Shown: positions 38,861-48,793 of the stretch, piece by piece
Layout: each line of letters starts with the position of its first letter
Position numbering within the stretch: the stretch's first letter is position 1
Assembly: GCF_029958905.1 (NCBI RefSeq)
Contig: NZ_CP124614.1
Span: 2,604,001 to 2,668,000, forward strand
Source: Vibrio sp. YMD68
GTDB lineage: Bacteria > Pseudomonadota > Gammaproteobacteria > Enterobacterales > Vibrionaceae
DNA: 64,000 bases
Direction: 5' to 3'
The notes under the pieces: model-generated
Told to the model about the DNA's origin: nothing
The model's input: the letters and a program-made list of their open reading frames with translations, nothing else
Database searches by the model: none
Made by a program: the position numbers and the translations under genes

Positions 38861-38977
38861 TCACGATGTTTTTTGGGGGGTTCGAAAATGGCCTGGCCCC
38901 GTAATATGGCGATTAGGGGTTGGCATGCGTGACGCTCTTGACGTATAAGCACTCGGCGTATGGGTTCTCGTTGACAT
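38861..38977 (-). CDS. 38-aa small ORF between nfo and ung
   Basis: ATG 38977 follows a strong GAGGAG. The product (MSTRTHTPSAYTSRASRM, then PTPNRHITGPGHFRTPQKTS) is rich in Thr, Ser, Arg, Pro and His with no acidic residue. It sits in the nfo-ung gap on the same strand. Real translation is plausible because of the ribosome site, but no family is recognised. Confidence 0.4.
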   Translation of the reverse strand: MSTRTHTPSAYTSRASRMPTPNRHITGPGHFRTPQKTS

Positions 38978-39129
38978 AATGGCACTCCTCTTTTTTGCAA
39001 CCATCAAATATGAGCCATCAACGCTTTTCTAGCTCAACATGACTTGGGCTTTTTATGCCGTCTCGCTATCAAATGTTGACTCTCATGAGGAGTAATGAAA
39101 GATCAGTGCCAACTTTTACAAACCTATGA

Positions 39130-40005
39130 TTAACTGATTGAGTTTAAATGAATATTTCTCAATGTGTTTATTTCATCTGGCCATATATCTGGATCAATTG
39201 TTTCTAAAATCAATGGGATAGAATCAAAACGTGGATCTTTAGCGATGTATTCAAAACAGCTCCAACCTATTTCCCCCTTCCCTAGTGAGTGGTGACGATC
39301 CACACGACTCGCCAATTCTACTTTAGAATCATTAATATGCATCGCACGAAGATAGTGCATACCAACGACACGATCGAACTCATCGAACGTTTTGTCGCAC
39401 GCTTCTTTATTACGTAAGTCATACCCTGCACTGAAGGTGTGGCAAGTATCGAGGCAGACTCCGACACGAGTTTTATCCTCAACTTGTTCAATAATTGCCG
39501 CTAGGTGTTCGAAACGCCATCCAAGATTGGTCCCCTGCCCTGCGGTGTTCTCGATAACAGCAATCACATTGGGAACCGCTTGGTGCGCTAAATTTATCGA
39601 TTCCGCTATCAAAGATAAGCACTCATCCTCAGAGATCTTCTTTAAATGACTCCCAGGATGAAAATTCAGCAGAGTGAGACCCAACTGTTCGCATCGTTCC
39701 ATTTCGTCGATAAACGCGGCTCTCGATTTAAGAAGCTTTTCTTCTTCTGGAGCACCAAGGTTAATAAGGTACGAATCATGTGGAAGAATATGTTCGGTGG
39801 TAAAGCCCAGCATTTTGCAGTTCGCTTTAAATGCGCTAATCGTTTTAGCCTCAAGCGGTTTGGCTTTCCATTGCCTTTGATTTTTAGTGAATAATGCGAA
39901 AGCATTCGCTCCAATTTCTCTCGCTCTCAATGGTGCGAGATCGACACCACCCGCTGCCGATACATGAGCCCCTATCAACTTGTTGCCATAGTTTTTTATC
40001 TTCAT
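39130..40005 (-). CDS. nfo: endonuclease IV
   Basis: 291 aa from ATG 40005, giving [17 protein letters not shown] close to the start as in E. coli Nfo. AP endonuclease 2 family metal motifs: [54 protein letters not shown] and [12 protein letters not shown]. It cuts abasic sites and trims 3' blocks. Confidence 0.96.
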   Translation of the reverse strand: MKIKNYGNKLIGAHVSAAGGVDLAPLRAREIGANAFALFTKNQRQWKAKPLEAKTISAFKANCKMLGFTTEHILPHDSYLINLGAPEEEKLLKSRAAFIDEMERCEQLGLTLLNFHPGSHLKKISEDECLSLIAESINLAHQAVPNVIAVIENTAGQGTNLGWRFEHLAAIIEQVEDKTRVGVCLDTCHTFSAGYDLRNKEACDKTFDEFDRVVGMHYLRAMHINDSKVELASRVDRHHSLGKGEIGWSCFEYIAKDPRFDSIPLILETIDPDIWPDEINTLRNIHLNSIS

Positions 40006-40190
40006 TGCCACAAACTCACTGTCTAATCGATCGTTCACAAACTTGATTTTATTCGTTATTTCGTCGTTTTATAGCGTGTTTTTGTCCAAAAATCATCTTT
40101 CTACAATGTTGTAAAATTACAACAAAGATCACGTTAAAATTTATTTTAATCTATAAAATATTTTATAATTCATTATTTAACAGTGACTTA

Positions 40191-40257
40191 TTGATCCAGA
40201 TCAATAAAATAACCTTAATAAAGATAATGTTTTTGGTTGTATTTTGACCCAAATCAA
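40191..40257 (+). promoter_or_regulatory. two FNR-type boxes upstream of grcA
   Basis: TTGATCCAGATCAA (40191-40204) matches the FNR consensus TTGAT-N4-ATCAA exactly. TTGACCCAAATCAA (40244-40257) differs at one half-site base. They are spaced 53 bp apart, before the grcA start at 40345. Confidence 0.75.
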
Positions 40258-40344
40258 TATTAAAATAGACGGCATCAGATAAGAATTTTTTGCTCAACTT
40301 AAAATTTAACAACAAGTACCACGTACGTGGACTAGGAGAAAGTT

Positions 40345-40722
40345 ATGATCCAAGGTATTCAAATTACAACGGCTGCAAACGACGATCTACTTAACTCAAT
40401 TTGGCTGCTAGACAGCGAGACTAACGAAGCTCGTTGTGTTGCTGCTGCAAGCGGTTACGAAGCAGACCAAGTTGTTGCTATTAGCGATCTTGGCGAGTAT
40501 GAAAGCCGTGAAGTTGCCATCGAAACGCCCGCTAAAATTGAAGGTGGTCAACACCTGAATGTAAACGTTCTTAAGCGTGAAACTCTGGAAGATGCTATTG
40601 CACACCCAGAAAACTACCCACAGCTGACTATTCGTGTTTCAGGTTACGCGGTACGTTTTAACTCGCTAACAACTGAACAGCAAAAAGACGTTATCGCACG
40701 TACTTTCACAGAGTCTCTATAA
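40345..40722 (+). CDS. grcA: autonomous glycyl radical cofactor GrcA
   Basis: 125 aa. The C-terminal glycyl radical motif RVSGYAVRF has its Gly at residue 100. GrcA (YfiD) replaces the damaged C-terminal part of pyruvate formate-lyase under oxygen stress. Start follows AGGAG. Two upstream FNR-type boxes fit anaerobic or microaerobic induction. Confidence 0.97.
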   Translation: MIQGIQITTAANDDLLNSIWLLDSETNEARCVAAASGYEADQVVAISDLGEYESREVAIETPAKIEGGQHLNVNVLKRETLEDAIAHPENYPQLTIRVSGYAVRFNSLTTEQQKDVIARTFTESL

Positions 40723-40763
40723 TTAAACGTAAGTTTTCACTGACAACGTTTAAAGTGACATAA

Positions 40764-40800
40764 AAAAGCGGCGCTATCTGATAGCGCCGCTTTTCTATTT
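40764..40800. terminator. bidirectional terminator between grcA and thrC
   Basis: 14-base perfect stem AAAAGCGGCGCTAT / ATAGCGCCGCTTTT with loop CTG and T/A runs on both sides. Confidence 0.93.
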
Positions 40801-40844
40801 GTCAGCCCCATCGTTTAATCTAGAGGCTTATTTGTCTCATTCTT

Positions 40845-42128
40845 TTAGCTCTGTACTCGGCGCAATACCGCTTTAAGCGCATCAAAATCATCAGCCAAAT
40901 CTTCTGACAACAATTCCATCGCTCCGTGCTTAGCTAAAGGCCCTGGGACATCAATATCGGTAGATAAGATCTCATCAACCACTTCTTTAAACTTAGCTGG
41001 GTGAGCAGTACACAAGAATAAGCCTGTTTCACCATCTTGCAGCTGTTCACTTAAAACACGGTAAGCTATTGCACCATGCGGTTCACATAAATAGCCTTCA
41101 TTATGCAAATCACGGACAGACTCTGCACTTTGCTCATCAGTCACCATGCCTTTACCTAGCGTATCAAGACCCCAGCCTTTTAATTGGCACAACTCTTCGA
41201 TGCGTGGCCAGTTGTTTGGTTGACTCACGTCCATCGCATTCGACGTTGTTGCGACGGTTGGTTTTGGATCCCACTTACCCGTTTCTAAGTAACGTGGAAC
41301 CGTATCATTCGCGTTGGTTGCAGCGATAAATCGCTTAATTGGTAAGCCTAATGCTTTGGCAAGTAGACCTGCTGTTAAATTACCAAAATTGCCACTAGGG
41401 ACAGAAACCACTAAGTTTTCACGTTCTTGCTTACTCAGCTGAGAAGCCGCCTCAAAGTAATAACAAATCTGAGCCATTAAGCGGCTAATATTAATAGAAT
41501 TCGCTGAGTTTAGACCAATATCTTCACGTAGCTGAGCATCATCGAAAGACTGTTTTACCAGCGCCTGACAAGCATCAAAATCACCATCAATCGCCACCGT
41601 GTGAATATTTCCACCCAGGGTACAAAATAGCTTTTCTTGCAGTGGGCTGATCTTACCTTTCGGGTAAAGAATCACAACATTGATGTCTTCCATACCATAG
41701 AACGCATGAGCCACTGCCGCGCCTGTATCGCCTGAAGTCGCGGTCAAAATAGTGATTTTCCCACCATTAGAGACTGCCGCTAAAGATTGAGCCATAAAAC
41801 GGCCACCAAAGTCTTTAAACGCCAGTGTTGGGCCATGGAATAGCTCTAGTGCATACACACCCTCTTTTACTTGCTTAATCGGTGCAGGAAATTGAAACGC
41901 TTCTGCTACTAAGCCAGTCACCGTTTCTTTTGACAATTCATCACCAATGAGTGCTGACAAGATTTTTGCACTGCGAGACGTAAAGTCTTCTGCTAAGAGC
42001 GCATCAATGTCGTCAAACTTAGGTAATTCTGATGGGAAAAATAGACCTTGATTACGGCCTAGACCTTGGCGCACGGCTTGGCCAAAAGAGACTTGTTCAT
42101 CATTTTCTTTGATGTTGTAGAGCTTCAT
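40845..42128 (-). CDS. thrC: threonine synthase
   Basis: 427 aa PLP enzyme, E. coli type (starts [18 protein letters not shown]). The PLP lysine is in [10 protein letters not shown] (Lys at 105). [17 protein letters not shown] and [14 protein letters not shown] bind PLP phosphate. Converts O-phosphohomoserine to threonine. Start overlaps the thrB stop by ATGA. Confidence 0.97.
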   Translation of the reverse strand: MKLYNIKENDEQVSFGQAVRQGLGRNQGLFFPSELPKFDDIDALLAEDFTSRSAKILSALIGDELSKETVTGLVAEAFQFPAPIKQVKEGVYALELFHGPTLAFKDFGGRFMAQSLAAVSNGGKITILTATSGDTGAAVAHAFYGMEDINVVILYPKGKISPLQEKLFCTLGGNIHTVAIDGDFDACQALVKQSFDDAQLREDIGLNSANSINISRLMAQICYYFEAASQLSKQERENLVVSVPSGNFGNLTAGLLAKALGLPIKRFIAATNANDTVPRYLETGKWDPKPTVATTSNAMDVSQPNNWPRIEELCQLKGWGLDTLGKGMVTDEQSAESVRDLHNEGYLCEPHGAIAYRVLSEQLQDGETGLFLCTAHPAKFKEVVDEILSTDIDVPGPLAKHGAMELLSEDLADDFDALKAVLRRVQS

Positions 42129-43093
42129 AGTGAACTTCCTGTAACGGTCGAGCCTTGCTTATCTAAACGACAAACATGGACGAATCCTTCTTGATTTTGT
42201 ACGTAATTTTGTTCAAGCCAACGAGCAACTCGCTCAGCGACTTCTTTATCTTTGCAAACACTAAATAGCGTTGGGCCGCTACCAGAAATTCCGGTGGCCA
42301 GCGCCCCTGCTGACATCGCGTACTTTCTCGCGTCAGCAAAACCGGGGAGCAGTTTCTCACGATATGGTTCTGCGATCACGTCTTTGATCATTTTTGCCGC
42401 CAATTCAGGCTGACCAGAATGGCAAGCGTGAATAAAACCCGCTAAGTGTCGGCCATGAGCAATGATATCTTGACGACGATATTGAGAAGGCAGTATTTCA
42501 CGCGCTTCAGCGGTAGAAACGGTAATACCTGGATAAGCCATCACCCAGTACCACTCATCAAAACATGGGACTTCCTGACTAATGATACCTAGCTCTTCCA
42601 ACATCAGTTGTAATCCACCTAGATAACACGGAGCCACGTTATCGTAGTGGATACCACCAGAGATCTTACCTTCCATCTCACCCATTAATGCTAACAGTTC
42701 GGTTTCATTTAATGGTTGCCCATGAAAGCGGTTAAGAGCATCCAATGCAGCAACGATTGAACACGCGCTAGAACCTAGCCCTGAGCCGATAGGCATGTTT
42801 TTTTCAAGCGTCATTTCTAACGGCTTAAGCTCAACATTCTTTTTTGCTAATTCACGAGCAAACACGACCCAGCAATCATAAACTATGTTGTCTTCCATGT
42901 TGCTCGGCAATTTAGCAACAAAGCTTCCGGCTGTTTTTAAACTAAAAGGCTGACTGCCACTTTTTACCAGTACTCTATCACCTAACAGAGTGCCATCAAT
43001 TGGTGAGACCGCAGCGCCCAGAACATCAAAACCAACGCTCACGTTGCCTATCGAGGCAGGAGCATAAACCACTACATCCATCGAATCACTCAT
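42125..43093 (-). CDS. thrB: homoserine kinase
   Basis: 322 aa from ATG 43093, which has TAGGAG upstream; the longer frame overlaps thrA. GHMP kinase motifs: [37 protein letters not shown] and [14 protein letters not shown]. Phosphorylates homoserine. Two bases separate it from thrA. Confidence 0.97.
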   Translation of the reverse strand: MSDSMDVVVYAPASIGNVSVGFDVLGAAVSPIDGTLLGDRVLVKSGSQPFSLKTAGSFVAKLPSNMEDNIVYDCWVVFARELAKKNVELKPLEMTLEKNMPIGSGLGSSACSIVAALDALNRFHGQPLNETELLALMGEMEGKISGGIHYDNVAPCYLGGLQLMLEELGIISQEVPCFDEWYWVMAYPGITVSTAEAREILPSQYRRQDIIAHGRHLAGFIHACHSGQPELAAKMIKDVIAEPYREKLLPGFADARKYAMSAGALATGISGSGPTLFSVCKDKEVAERVARWLEQNYVQNQEGFVHVCRLDKQGSTVTGSSL

Positions 43094-43095
43094 GG

Positions 43096-45555
43096 TTATA
43101 CTCCTAACTTCCAACCAAGGGTACGCATAACATCAGAGAAAACCCCTGCTGCAGTTACTTCTGTGCCTGCACCATAGCCACGAAGGACCAATGGAATAGG
43201 TTGATAGTAGCGGCTGTAAAATGCCAACGCATTTTCACCGTCTTTAATTTTGTACATTGGGTCATTTTCATCAACGGCAGCAATGCGAACCTTGCATTTT
43301 CCATCTTGAATTTCACCCACATATCGCAATACTTTGCCTTCTTTAGCGGAATCGGCACAAAGCTGTTGGAAATATGCATCGGCTTCAGGCAAGCGCGCCA
43401 TAAACTCTTCAACACTGCCTGAATCATCAAAGCCCGGTGGCAGCGCTTGATCTACAATCACATCTTCTAACTCTAATGCCATACCCGCTTCACGAGCAAG
43501 AATGAGCAGTTTACGAGCCACATCCATACCGGAAAGATCGTCACGAGGATCCGGTTCAGTAAAACCATTATCTTTAGCGATATTGGTCGCTTGGCTGAGG
43601 GTCATTCCTTCATCTAGCTTCCCGAAGATATAAGAAAGCGATCCCGATAAGATGCCGTTGAATTTTTCCAGTTCATCGCCCGCAGAGATTAAGTTCTGCA
43701 AGTTCTCGATAACAGGAAGGCCGGCGCCTACCGTTGTTTCATACATTAATTTACGACGGGAGCTACGGGCAACCTCACGCAATTGGTGATAATACGCCAT
43801 GCTGGATGTGTTGGCTTTCTTATTGGGTGTAACAACGTGGAAACCCGCCCCTAAGAAATCCGCGTACTGGTTAGCAATCACTTCGCTGGACGTACAATCC
43901 ACTAACACAGGGTTGATAATGTGGTTACGTTGCACCAAAGAAATAAGACGCGCTAAGCTAAACTCTTCCGTGGTGTTTTGCATTAGGTCTCGCCAATGCT
44001 CCAAAGGTAAGCCCTCACTATCGAGCAACAAGCCCTTGCTATTGGCTAAACCACACACGCGAATCACAATACCTTTATCAGCCAGTTTCGCTTGCTGACG
44101 CTGAATCTGATCCACTAATTCGCCACCAACACCACCGATACCGACAACGAAGACATCCAAGAAGTGCTTTGAATTAAACAGATTCTCATGACACGCTTTA
44201 ATTGCTTCCGCAATTTTGTCTTCAGGGATAACCGCAGAAATCGCTCGCTCAGAAGAACCTTGTGCGATAGCCACAATGTTGACATTCACTTCAGCCAGTG
44301 AAGCGAAGAACTGTGATGCAACACCACGAGAAGTACGCATACCATCACCGACCAGTGTCACGATAGCGACGTTATCCATGAATTCGACAGGCTCAAGTAA
44401 GCCATCTTTTAACTCAAGTTCAAAAGCATCACTCAACACTTGTTTAGCGCGTAGCTTATCCACTGATTCAATACAAAAGCTTATACTGTATTCCGACGAG
44501 GATTGTGTAATAAGGACAATAGACACACCTGCCGATGACATGGCGCCAAAGACACGGCTCGCCATTCCAACCATGCCTTTCATACCTGGCCCTGAAACGT
44601 TAACCATCGTCAGGTCATTCAGCGTGGTGATCCCTTTGATTGCCAGGTTATCTTCACCAGTATCTTGGCCAATTAACGTACCTGCGCCTTGTGGGTTAAA
44701 GCTATTTTTTATCAAGCATGGGATGTGGAATTGGGCAATCGGTGCGATGGTTTTTGGATGAAGTACTGACGCTCCAAAATACGACAGCTCCATCGCTTCT
44801 TGATAGCTCAATGATTTTAACAGGCGCGCATCGTCAACTAAGCGCGGGTCACAGTTGTAAACGCCATCAACATCTGTCCAAATCTCACAGCAATCAGCAC
44901 GTAAACAAGCCGCTAATACCGCAGCGGAGTAGTCAGAACCATTACGCCCTAGAGTAACCAATTCACCTTTTTCATTACCCGCCGTAAAACCAGGCATGAT
45001 ATTCACATGCCCTTCAGGAAGCGGGTTTTGTTTAAAGTTTTGAGTTGAAACTTCCACGTCGACCATCGCTTCAAGGTGGTCACCTTTCGCAAACAGATAT
45101 TGGACAGGATCAATCAGGCTCGCTGGCTGATTTTTCGCTTCAAGAACCGACTTCATTAATTGGATTGAAATTCGTTCGCCTTTACTGATAATGCGAGCAT
45201 TCACATGGTTAGGGCACATCCCCAATAAATTGATGCCATGAACGAACTGGCGTAATTGAGATAAAGAGGTTTTCATTTGCTCGTTAAAGCCTTTACCGCA
45301 AACATTTGGCAGTTCAGACTTAATTTTCTCAAACAGCTCTTTAAAAGACGACTCAAGTTCTGAGATCTGTAAATCAGCTTCACCGTTTTGAAGAGCAGCC
45401 TCTATGACTGCGACTAATTTATTGGTTGTTTTACCTGGTGCCGACAGTACGACGGCCACTTCTTCTTGTTGTGCATTATTAGCAATGATGTCCGCCGCTC
45501 TTAAAAAACGATCAGCATCCGCTAATGATGAACCTCCAAACTTTAATACTCGCAT
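43096..45555 (-). CDS. thrA: bifunctional aspartokinase I / homoserine dehydrogenase I
   Basis: 819 aa. Aspartokinase domain at about 1-290 ([33 protein letters not shown]), ACT domains about 310-460 and homoserine dehydrogenase about 465-819 ([35 protein letters not shown]). Catalyses the first and third steps of the threonine branch and is feedback-inhibited by threonine in E. coli. Preceded by a leader peptide and attenuator. Confidence 0.97.
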   Translation of the reverse strand: MRVLKFGGSSLADADRFLRAADIIANNAQQEEVAVVLSAPGKTTNKLVAVIEAALQNGEADLQISELESSFKELFEKIKSELPNVCGKGFNEQMKTSLSQLRQFVHGINLLGMCPNHVNARIISKGERISIQLMKSVLEAKNQPASLIDPVQYLFAKGDHLEAMVDVEVSTQNFKQNPLPEGHVNIMPGFTAGNEKGELVTLGRNGSDYSAAVLAACLRADCCEIWTDVDGVYNCDPRLVDDARLLKSLSYQEAMELSYFGASVLHPKTIAPIAQFHIPCLIKNSFNPQGAGTLIGQDTGEDNLAIKGITTLNDLTMVNVSGPGMKGMVGMASRVFGAMSSAGVSIVLITQSSSEYSISFCIESVDKLRAKQVLSDAFELELKDGLLEPVEFMDNVAIVTLVGDGMRTSRGVASQFFASLAEVNVNIVAIAQGSSERAISAVIPEDKIAEAIKACHENLFNSKHFLDVFVVGIGGVGGELVDQIQRQQAKLADKGIVIRVCGLANSKGLLLDSEGLPLEHWRDLMQNTTEEFSLARLISLVQRNHIINPVLVDCTSSEVIANQYADFLGAGFHVVTPNKKANTSSMAYYHQLREVARSSRRKLMYETTVGAGLPVIENLQNLISAGDELEKFNGILSGSLSYIFGKLDEGMTLSQATNIAKDNGFTEPDPRDDLSGMDVARKLLILAREAGMALELEDVIVDQALPPGFDDSGSVEEFMARLPEADAYFQQLCADSAKEGKVLRYVGEIQDGKCKVRIAAVDENDPMYKIKDGENALAFYSRYYQPIPLVLRGYGAGTEVTAAGVFSDVMRTLGWKLGV

Positions 45556-45585
45556 CCCTTCTCTCCAAAGTTTTTAAACTGATAT

Positions 45586-45626
45586 AAAAAAAGGCCTGTA
45601 TCTCGTGGGATACAGGCCTTTTTTGA
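45586..45626 (-). terminator. thr operon attenuator
   Basis: 12-base perfect stem AAGGCCTGTATC (45591-45602) / GATACAGGCCTT (45609-45620), loop TCGTGG, with seven T on the minus strand. It lies between the leader peptide gene and thrA, the place of a transcription attenuator. Confidence 0.9.
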
Positions 45627-45638
45627 ATTTCTTTTCGG

Positions 45639-45716
45639 TTAGCAGCCTGCCCCAACATTGTTCATGTCGGTAATAATAATGGTGGTGGTCATTACTAGTG
45701 TGCGGCCATATAGCAT
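45639..45716 (-). CDS. thrL: thr operon leader peptide
   Basis: 25 aa, MLYGRTLVMTTTIIITDMNN then VGAGC. The TTTIIIT run (ACC ACC ACC ATT ATT ATT ACC) provides stalling codons for threonine and isoleucine, the two end products. It stops 13 bases before the attenuator region. An internal ATG at residue 9 could also serve as start. Similar in role to E. coli ThrL though different in sequence. Confidence 0.9.
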   Translation of the reverse strand: MLYGRTLVMTTTIIITDMNNVGAGC

Positions 45717-45974
45717 AGAAATTTCTCTAACCTCGTGTCTCATTAACTATACGTTTACCTTATTTAGGCTCATTTAGTCAACGAAAAGTTGGTTTTTTTA
45801 ACTTTTCACGGTAATTACCTTGTTTATTTTGCTGTCATGCAATCGTTTACGGCTAAATATCAAAAATGAAGGTTTTAATAACTAATTACTATATAGAAGG
45901 GCTGACAGTTGGTTAGATTTTGTGCTTTACTTAGGCTTAAACAAAAATAACAAAGTACGGCAAAGGAGTGGCCC

Positions 45975-46427
45975 ATGAAGATACTATTCAGTCTTATCAT
46001 GCTGACGTTCAGTTCTTATGTCGCTGCGTCTCCACTGCCCCCGCTTTCTAATGCGGCCTCTTCTCCCCATCGACTTTTTGTTACAAGCGAGCAAGGCTCC
46101 AACCAATTCGATTCCTGGAAAGTTGACACCGGTTACTCGTACAGCCTTTTCGATAACATTGATTTGTACGTCGGTACTCGTATAAACAATGCAGACAGTG
46201 ATGGCAATGGCTTGTTAAGTGGTGTTAGTTATCAATTGACCAATCGAGTTTCTGTAAAAAGCTCTCTTCATTCTTATTCCGAAGTCGTCAATGACACGAA
46301 ATCTGGTGCGCTTTCGGCAGAGGTCTCTAGCCGAATGCAGTTAACTGATAATATCGATTTGCATGCCACTCTCGATTATCAAGAGTGGCAACAGGGTATT
46401 GAGTTAGGTTTTGGATTTCGCTTTTAA
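45975..46427 (+). CDS. small outer-membrane beta-barrel-like protein
   Basis: 150 aa with a clear signal peptide (MKILFSLIMLTFSSYVAA, cleavage before SPL). The mature part alternates polar and apolar residues as in beta strands (YSLFDNIDLYVGTRIN; GVSYQLTNRVSVKSSLHSY) and ends GFGFRF with a terminal Phe, the outer-membrane assembly signature. At about 130 mature residues it would be a small barrel. Family not recognised. Confidence 0.75.
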   Translation: MKILFSLIMLTFSSYVAASPLPPLSNAASSPHRLFVTSEQGSNQFDSWKVDTGYSYSLFDNIDLYVGTRINNADSDGNGLLSGVSYQLTNRVSVKSSLHSYSEVVNDTKSGALSAEVSSRMQLTDNIDLHATLDYQEWQQGIELGFGFRF

Positions 46428-46520
46428 ACCTCAATATACGAATAACCCCGCTTCCCTTTGATTGAAAAATCAACACTCGCAGAGATACCAGCGACCTACA
46501 GAATAGTTGAGGCTAGTCGT

Positions 46521-46544
46521 GGCTTTGAGCTTTATTTCAAAGCC
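46521..46544. other. hairpin downstream of the RraA-family gene
   Basis: GGCTTTGA / TCAAAGCC perfect 8-base arms, loop GCTTTATT; no clear T-run on either side, so not a classical terminator. Confidence 0.4.
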
Positions 46545-46557
46545 GATATTATGATGA

Positions 46558-47037
46558 TTAGATCAGCTTCTCTTTTGATGTAATAACACCATTCCAATCC
46601 GCGTAGATGTAGTCCCCAGGCTGAATCATCTGGTTCTGTATCGATAAGGTTACGTTCACATCGCCCGCCCCTTTTTTCTCTGTTTTAAACGGACATGCAC
46701 CTAACGCTTTGATGCCGAGATCCATCTGCGATAGCTGAGCAACATCTCTTACAGCACCAAAAATGATCACCCCTTCCCAACCATTTTCTATGGCGAGAAT
46801 CGCGACTTGATCGCCCATCAACGCTTTCCGACAAGAATGGCTGCCATCAACAACCAATACTTTCCCTTTACCGTTTGTCGCCAAAACATCTCGAACTTTC
46901 GAATTGTCGTGGTAACAACGTACCGTTTCAATTTGGCCAAAAAAAGCATCTCTTAAACCAAAGTTTTGTAAGGGCTGCTCAATGAGAGTCACCTTATCTT
47001 CATACTGGTCACAAATATCCGGTGTTATATCGTTCAT
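46558..47037 (-). CDS. RraA-family protein (RNase E regulator-like paralogue)
   Basis: 159 aa. RraA-like text: [62 protein letters not shown] and [17 protein letters not shown]. It diverges from E. coli RraA in the C-terminal half and is not next to menA, so it may be the second RraA-type protein known from vibrios rather than the main one. RraA proteins bind RNase E and lower its activity; related proteins are aldolases, so function is uncertain. Confidence 0.85.
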   Translation of the reverse strand: MNDITPDICDQYEDKVTLIEQPLQNFGLRDAFFGQIETVRCYHDNSKVRDVLATNGKGKVLVVDGSHSCRKALMGDQVAILAIENGWEGVIIFGAVRDVAQLSQMDLGIKALGACPFKTEKKGAGDVNVTLSIQNQMIQPGDYIYADWNGVITSKEKLI

Positions 47038-47245
47038 AGTTCCTCCATGATTAATGTTAATCCTTTGCCGCTTACTAGGACGATGGCTTGGTCAAGTCTT
47101 CCTCCAGAAATAAGGGCAACCTTGTTTAATTCCGATGTGCATCTTGGCAGAAAGACAAAAAAACAGCACAAAACAATGCACTTAGATTCATAATAAGCTT
47201 AACAACTGAACCCCATTACTATTAATATTTGTTACATTTGAACTC

Positions 47246-47259
47246 TTGATGTAAATCAA
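47246..47259 (+). promoter_or_regulatory. FNR-type box upstream of arcA
   Basis: TTGATGTAAATCAA, an exact TTGAT-N4-ATCAA match, 256 bp before the arcA start. A second palindrome, CCACAA-A-TTGTGG, lies at 47365-47377. FNR control of arcA is known in E. coli; here it is inferred. Confidence 0.7.
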
Positions 47260-47514
47260 CAAAACTCAAGGAATTAACATTCAGTCATTGTTAGCATGCT
47301 GTTAAAAATATAAAATCTGCGGCATAGACTAATAGAGTTAGCAGAAGGGATAAGGAAATTCTACCCACAAATTGTGGCACTAAGGATAGTCGGCAGCGGT
47401 AGTATTATTTTTAATAACTTTAGTTTATTATTAAAAATTAATTAACTACATGTAATTTTTTTGCCTAGTATTTAACCTATTAGCACAATTTTATCACAAG
47501 TTTAGGTACCGACA

Positions 47515-48231
47515 ATGCAAACCCCGCAGATCCTTATCGTTGAAGATGAACAAGTAACTCGTAACACTCTTAAGAGTATTTTTGAAGCAGAGGGATACGC
47601 TGTTTTTGAAGCCAGTGACGGTGAAGAGATGCACCAAGTTCTGTCTGATAATCAAGTTAACTTGGTTATTATGGATATCAACCTTCCAGGCAAAAATGGA
47701 CTTTTACTTGCTAGAGAACTACGTGAACAAGCAAACGTAGCGTTGATGTTTTTGACCGGACGCGACAATGAAGTTGATAAGATTTTAGGTCTTGAAATTG
47801 GTGCTGATGATTACATTACAAAACCTTTTAACCCTAGAGAGCTAACAATACGTGCTCGTAACCTTTTAAGCCGCTCAATGAACGCTAGCGATGTACAAGA
47901 AGAAAAGCGCAGCGTAGAAAAATATGAGTTTAACGGTTGGGTACTAGACATTAACAGCCGCTCTCTAGTAAGCCCAAGTGGCGACGGCTACAAGCTTCCA
48001 CGCTCAGAGTTCCGTGCGCTTCTGCACTTCTGTGAAAATCCGGGTAAGATTCAAACACGTGCAGATTTGTTGAAGAAAATGACCGGACGCGAATTAAAGC
48101 CGCACGATCGTACTGTTGACGTAACGATCAGACGTATTCGTAAACACTTCGAATCTGTTTCTGGTACGCCAGAGATCATTGCAACGATTCACGGTGAAGG
48201 TTACCGTTTCTGTGGTGACTTAGACGAATGA
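47515..48231 (+). CDS. arcA: aerobic respiration control response regulator ArcA
   Basis: 238 aa OmpR-type regulator. Receiver domain with acidic pocket VEDEQ (9-13), phospho-acceptor Asp54 (VIMDINLPG) and KPF. The winged helix follows ([28 protein letters not shown]). Phosphorylated ArcA represses aerobic metabolism genes. The 477-bp upstream region has no gene and a long A+T-rich leader. Confidence 0.98.
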   Translation: MQTPQILIVEDEQVTRNTLKSIFEAEGYAVFEASDGEEMHQVLSDNQVNLVIMDINLPGKNGLLLARELREQANVALMFLTGRDNEVDKILGLEIGADDYITKPFNPRELTIRARNLLSRSMNASDVQEEKRSVEKYEFNGWVLDINSRSLVSPSGDGYKLPRSEFRALLHFCENPGKIQTRADLLKKMTGRELKPHDRTVDVTIRRIRKHFESVSGTPEIIATIHGEGYRFCGDLDE

Positions 48232-48258
48232 TCGTCATTTAAGTGCATCAATAACAAG

Positions 48259-48288
48259 AAAGGCTTGCTATCGATAGCAAGCCTTTTT
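48259..48288. terminator. terminator of arcA
   Basis: Perfect 28-bp palindrome centred on TATCGATA (AAAGGCTTGCTATC / GATAGCAAGCCTTT) followed by TT. Confidence 0.9.
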
Positions 48289-48332
48289 ATTCCCAATTTG
48301 TCACGTTCAGACTACAACATTCGTCACGCTAC

Positions 48333-48788
48333 TCAATAAACCATATCAATGTTCACATCGCGTTCAACCAACCACTGCTCTTGGCCATCGCTGCTGAGTT
48401 GCAATGCCACATCTACAGGAAGCGCAGGGTTAACGGGTAACTGCCAGACAAATGCGATCTCCCACTGTTTCGAGTTATGAGTGCGAATATCAAATTCTTC
48501 ACTGCTGATCAGCCACTCTTCGCCGCCCTGTTTAATCGAGACACGATTAATATCTAACTCAGCCGGTAACTCGTCTTGAGATTCAATATAAATGGCAGCA
48601 TGTAAATTCTCTTCTGACTGAGATGTTTCACCGATTGTTGGCATTCTATCGACCCAAAGTGAGCTTTTTAACTCAATCTGTGTTTGTGAAACGACCGTGG
48701 TGCTGCTTTCTTGCCAATTCACTTCCGTATTTTGACATCCGCCTAGCAGTATCAGTGTCAGCGATATCAATGTGATTTTTTTCATCAT
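48333..48788 (-). CDS. hypothetical lipoprotein downstream of arcB
   Basis: 151 aa. Lipoprotein signal MMKKITLISLTLILLGGC, lipobox LGGC (Cys at about 18). The exported part (VNWQESSTTVVSQTQIEL; WQLPVNPALPVDVALQLSS) looks beta-rich and is not recognised. ATG 48788 has AGGTAA 8 bases upstream, overlapping the end of arcB, so it is probably cotranscribed with arcB. Confidence 0.82.
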   Translation of the reverse strand: MMKKITLISLTLILLGGCQNTEVNWQESSTTVVSQTQIELKSSLWVDRMPTIGETSQSEENLHAAIYIESQDELPAELDINRVSIKQGGEEWLISSEEFDIRTHNSKQWEIAFVWQLPVNPALPVDVALQLSSDGQEQWLVERDVNIDMVY

Positions 48789-48793
48789 AATTA

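Noticed and set aside
44216..44761. 181-codon plus-strand frame inside thrA
   Set aside because: Antisense shadow of a well-conserved gene; no ribosome site or recognisable product.
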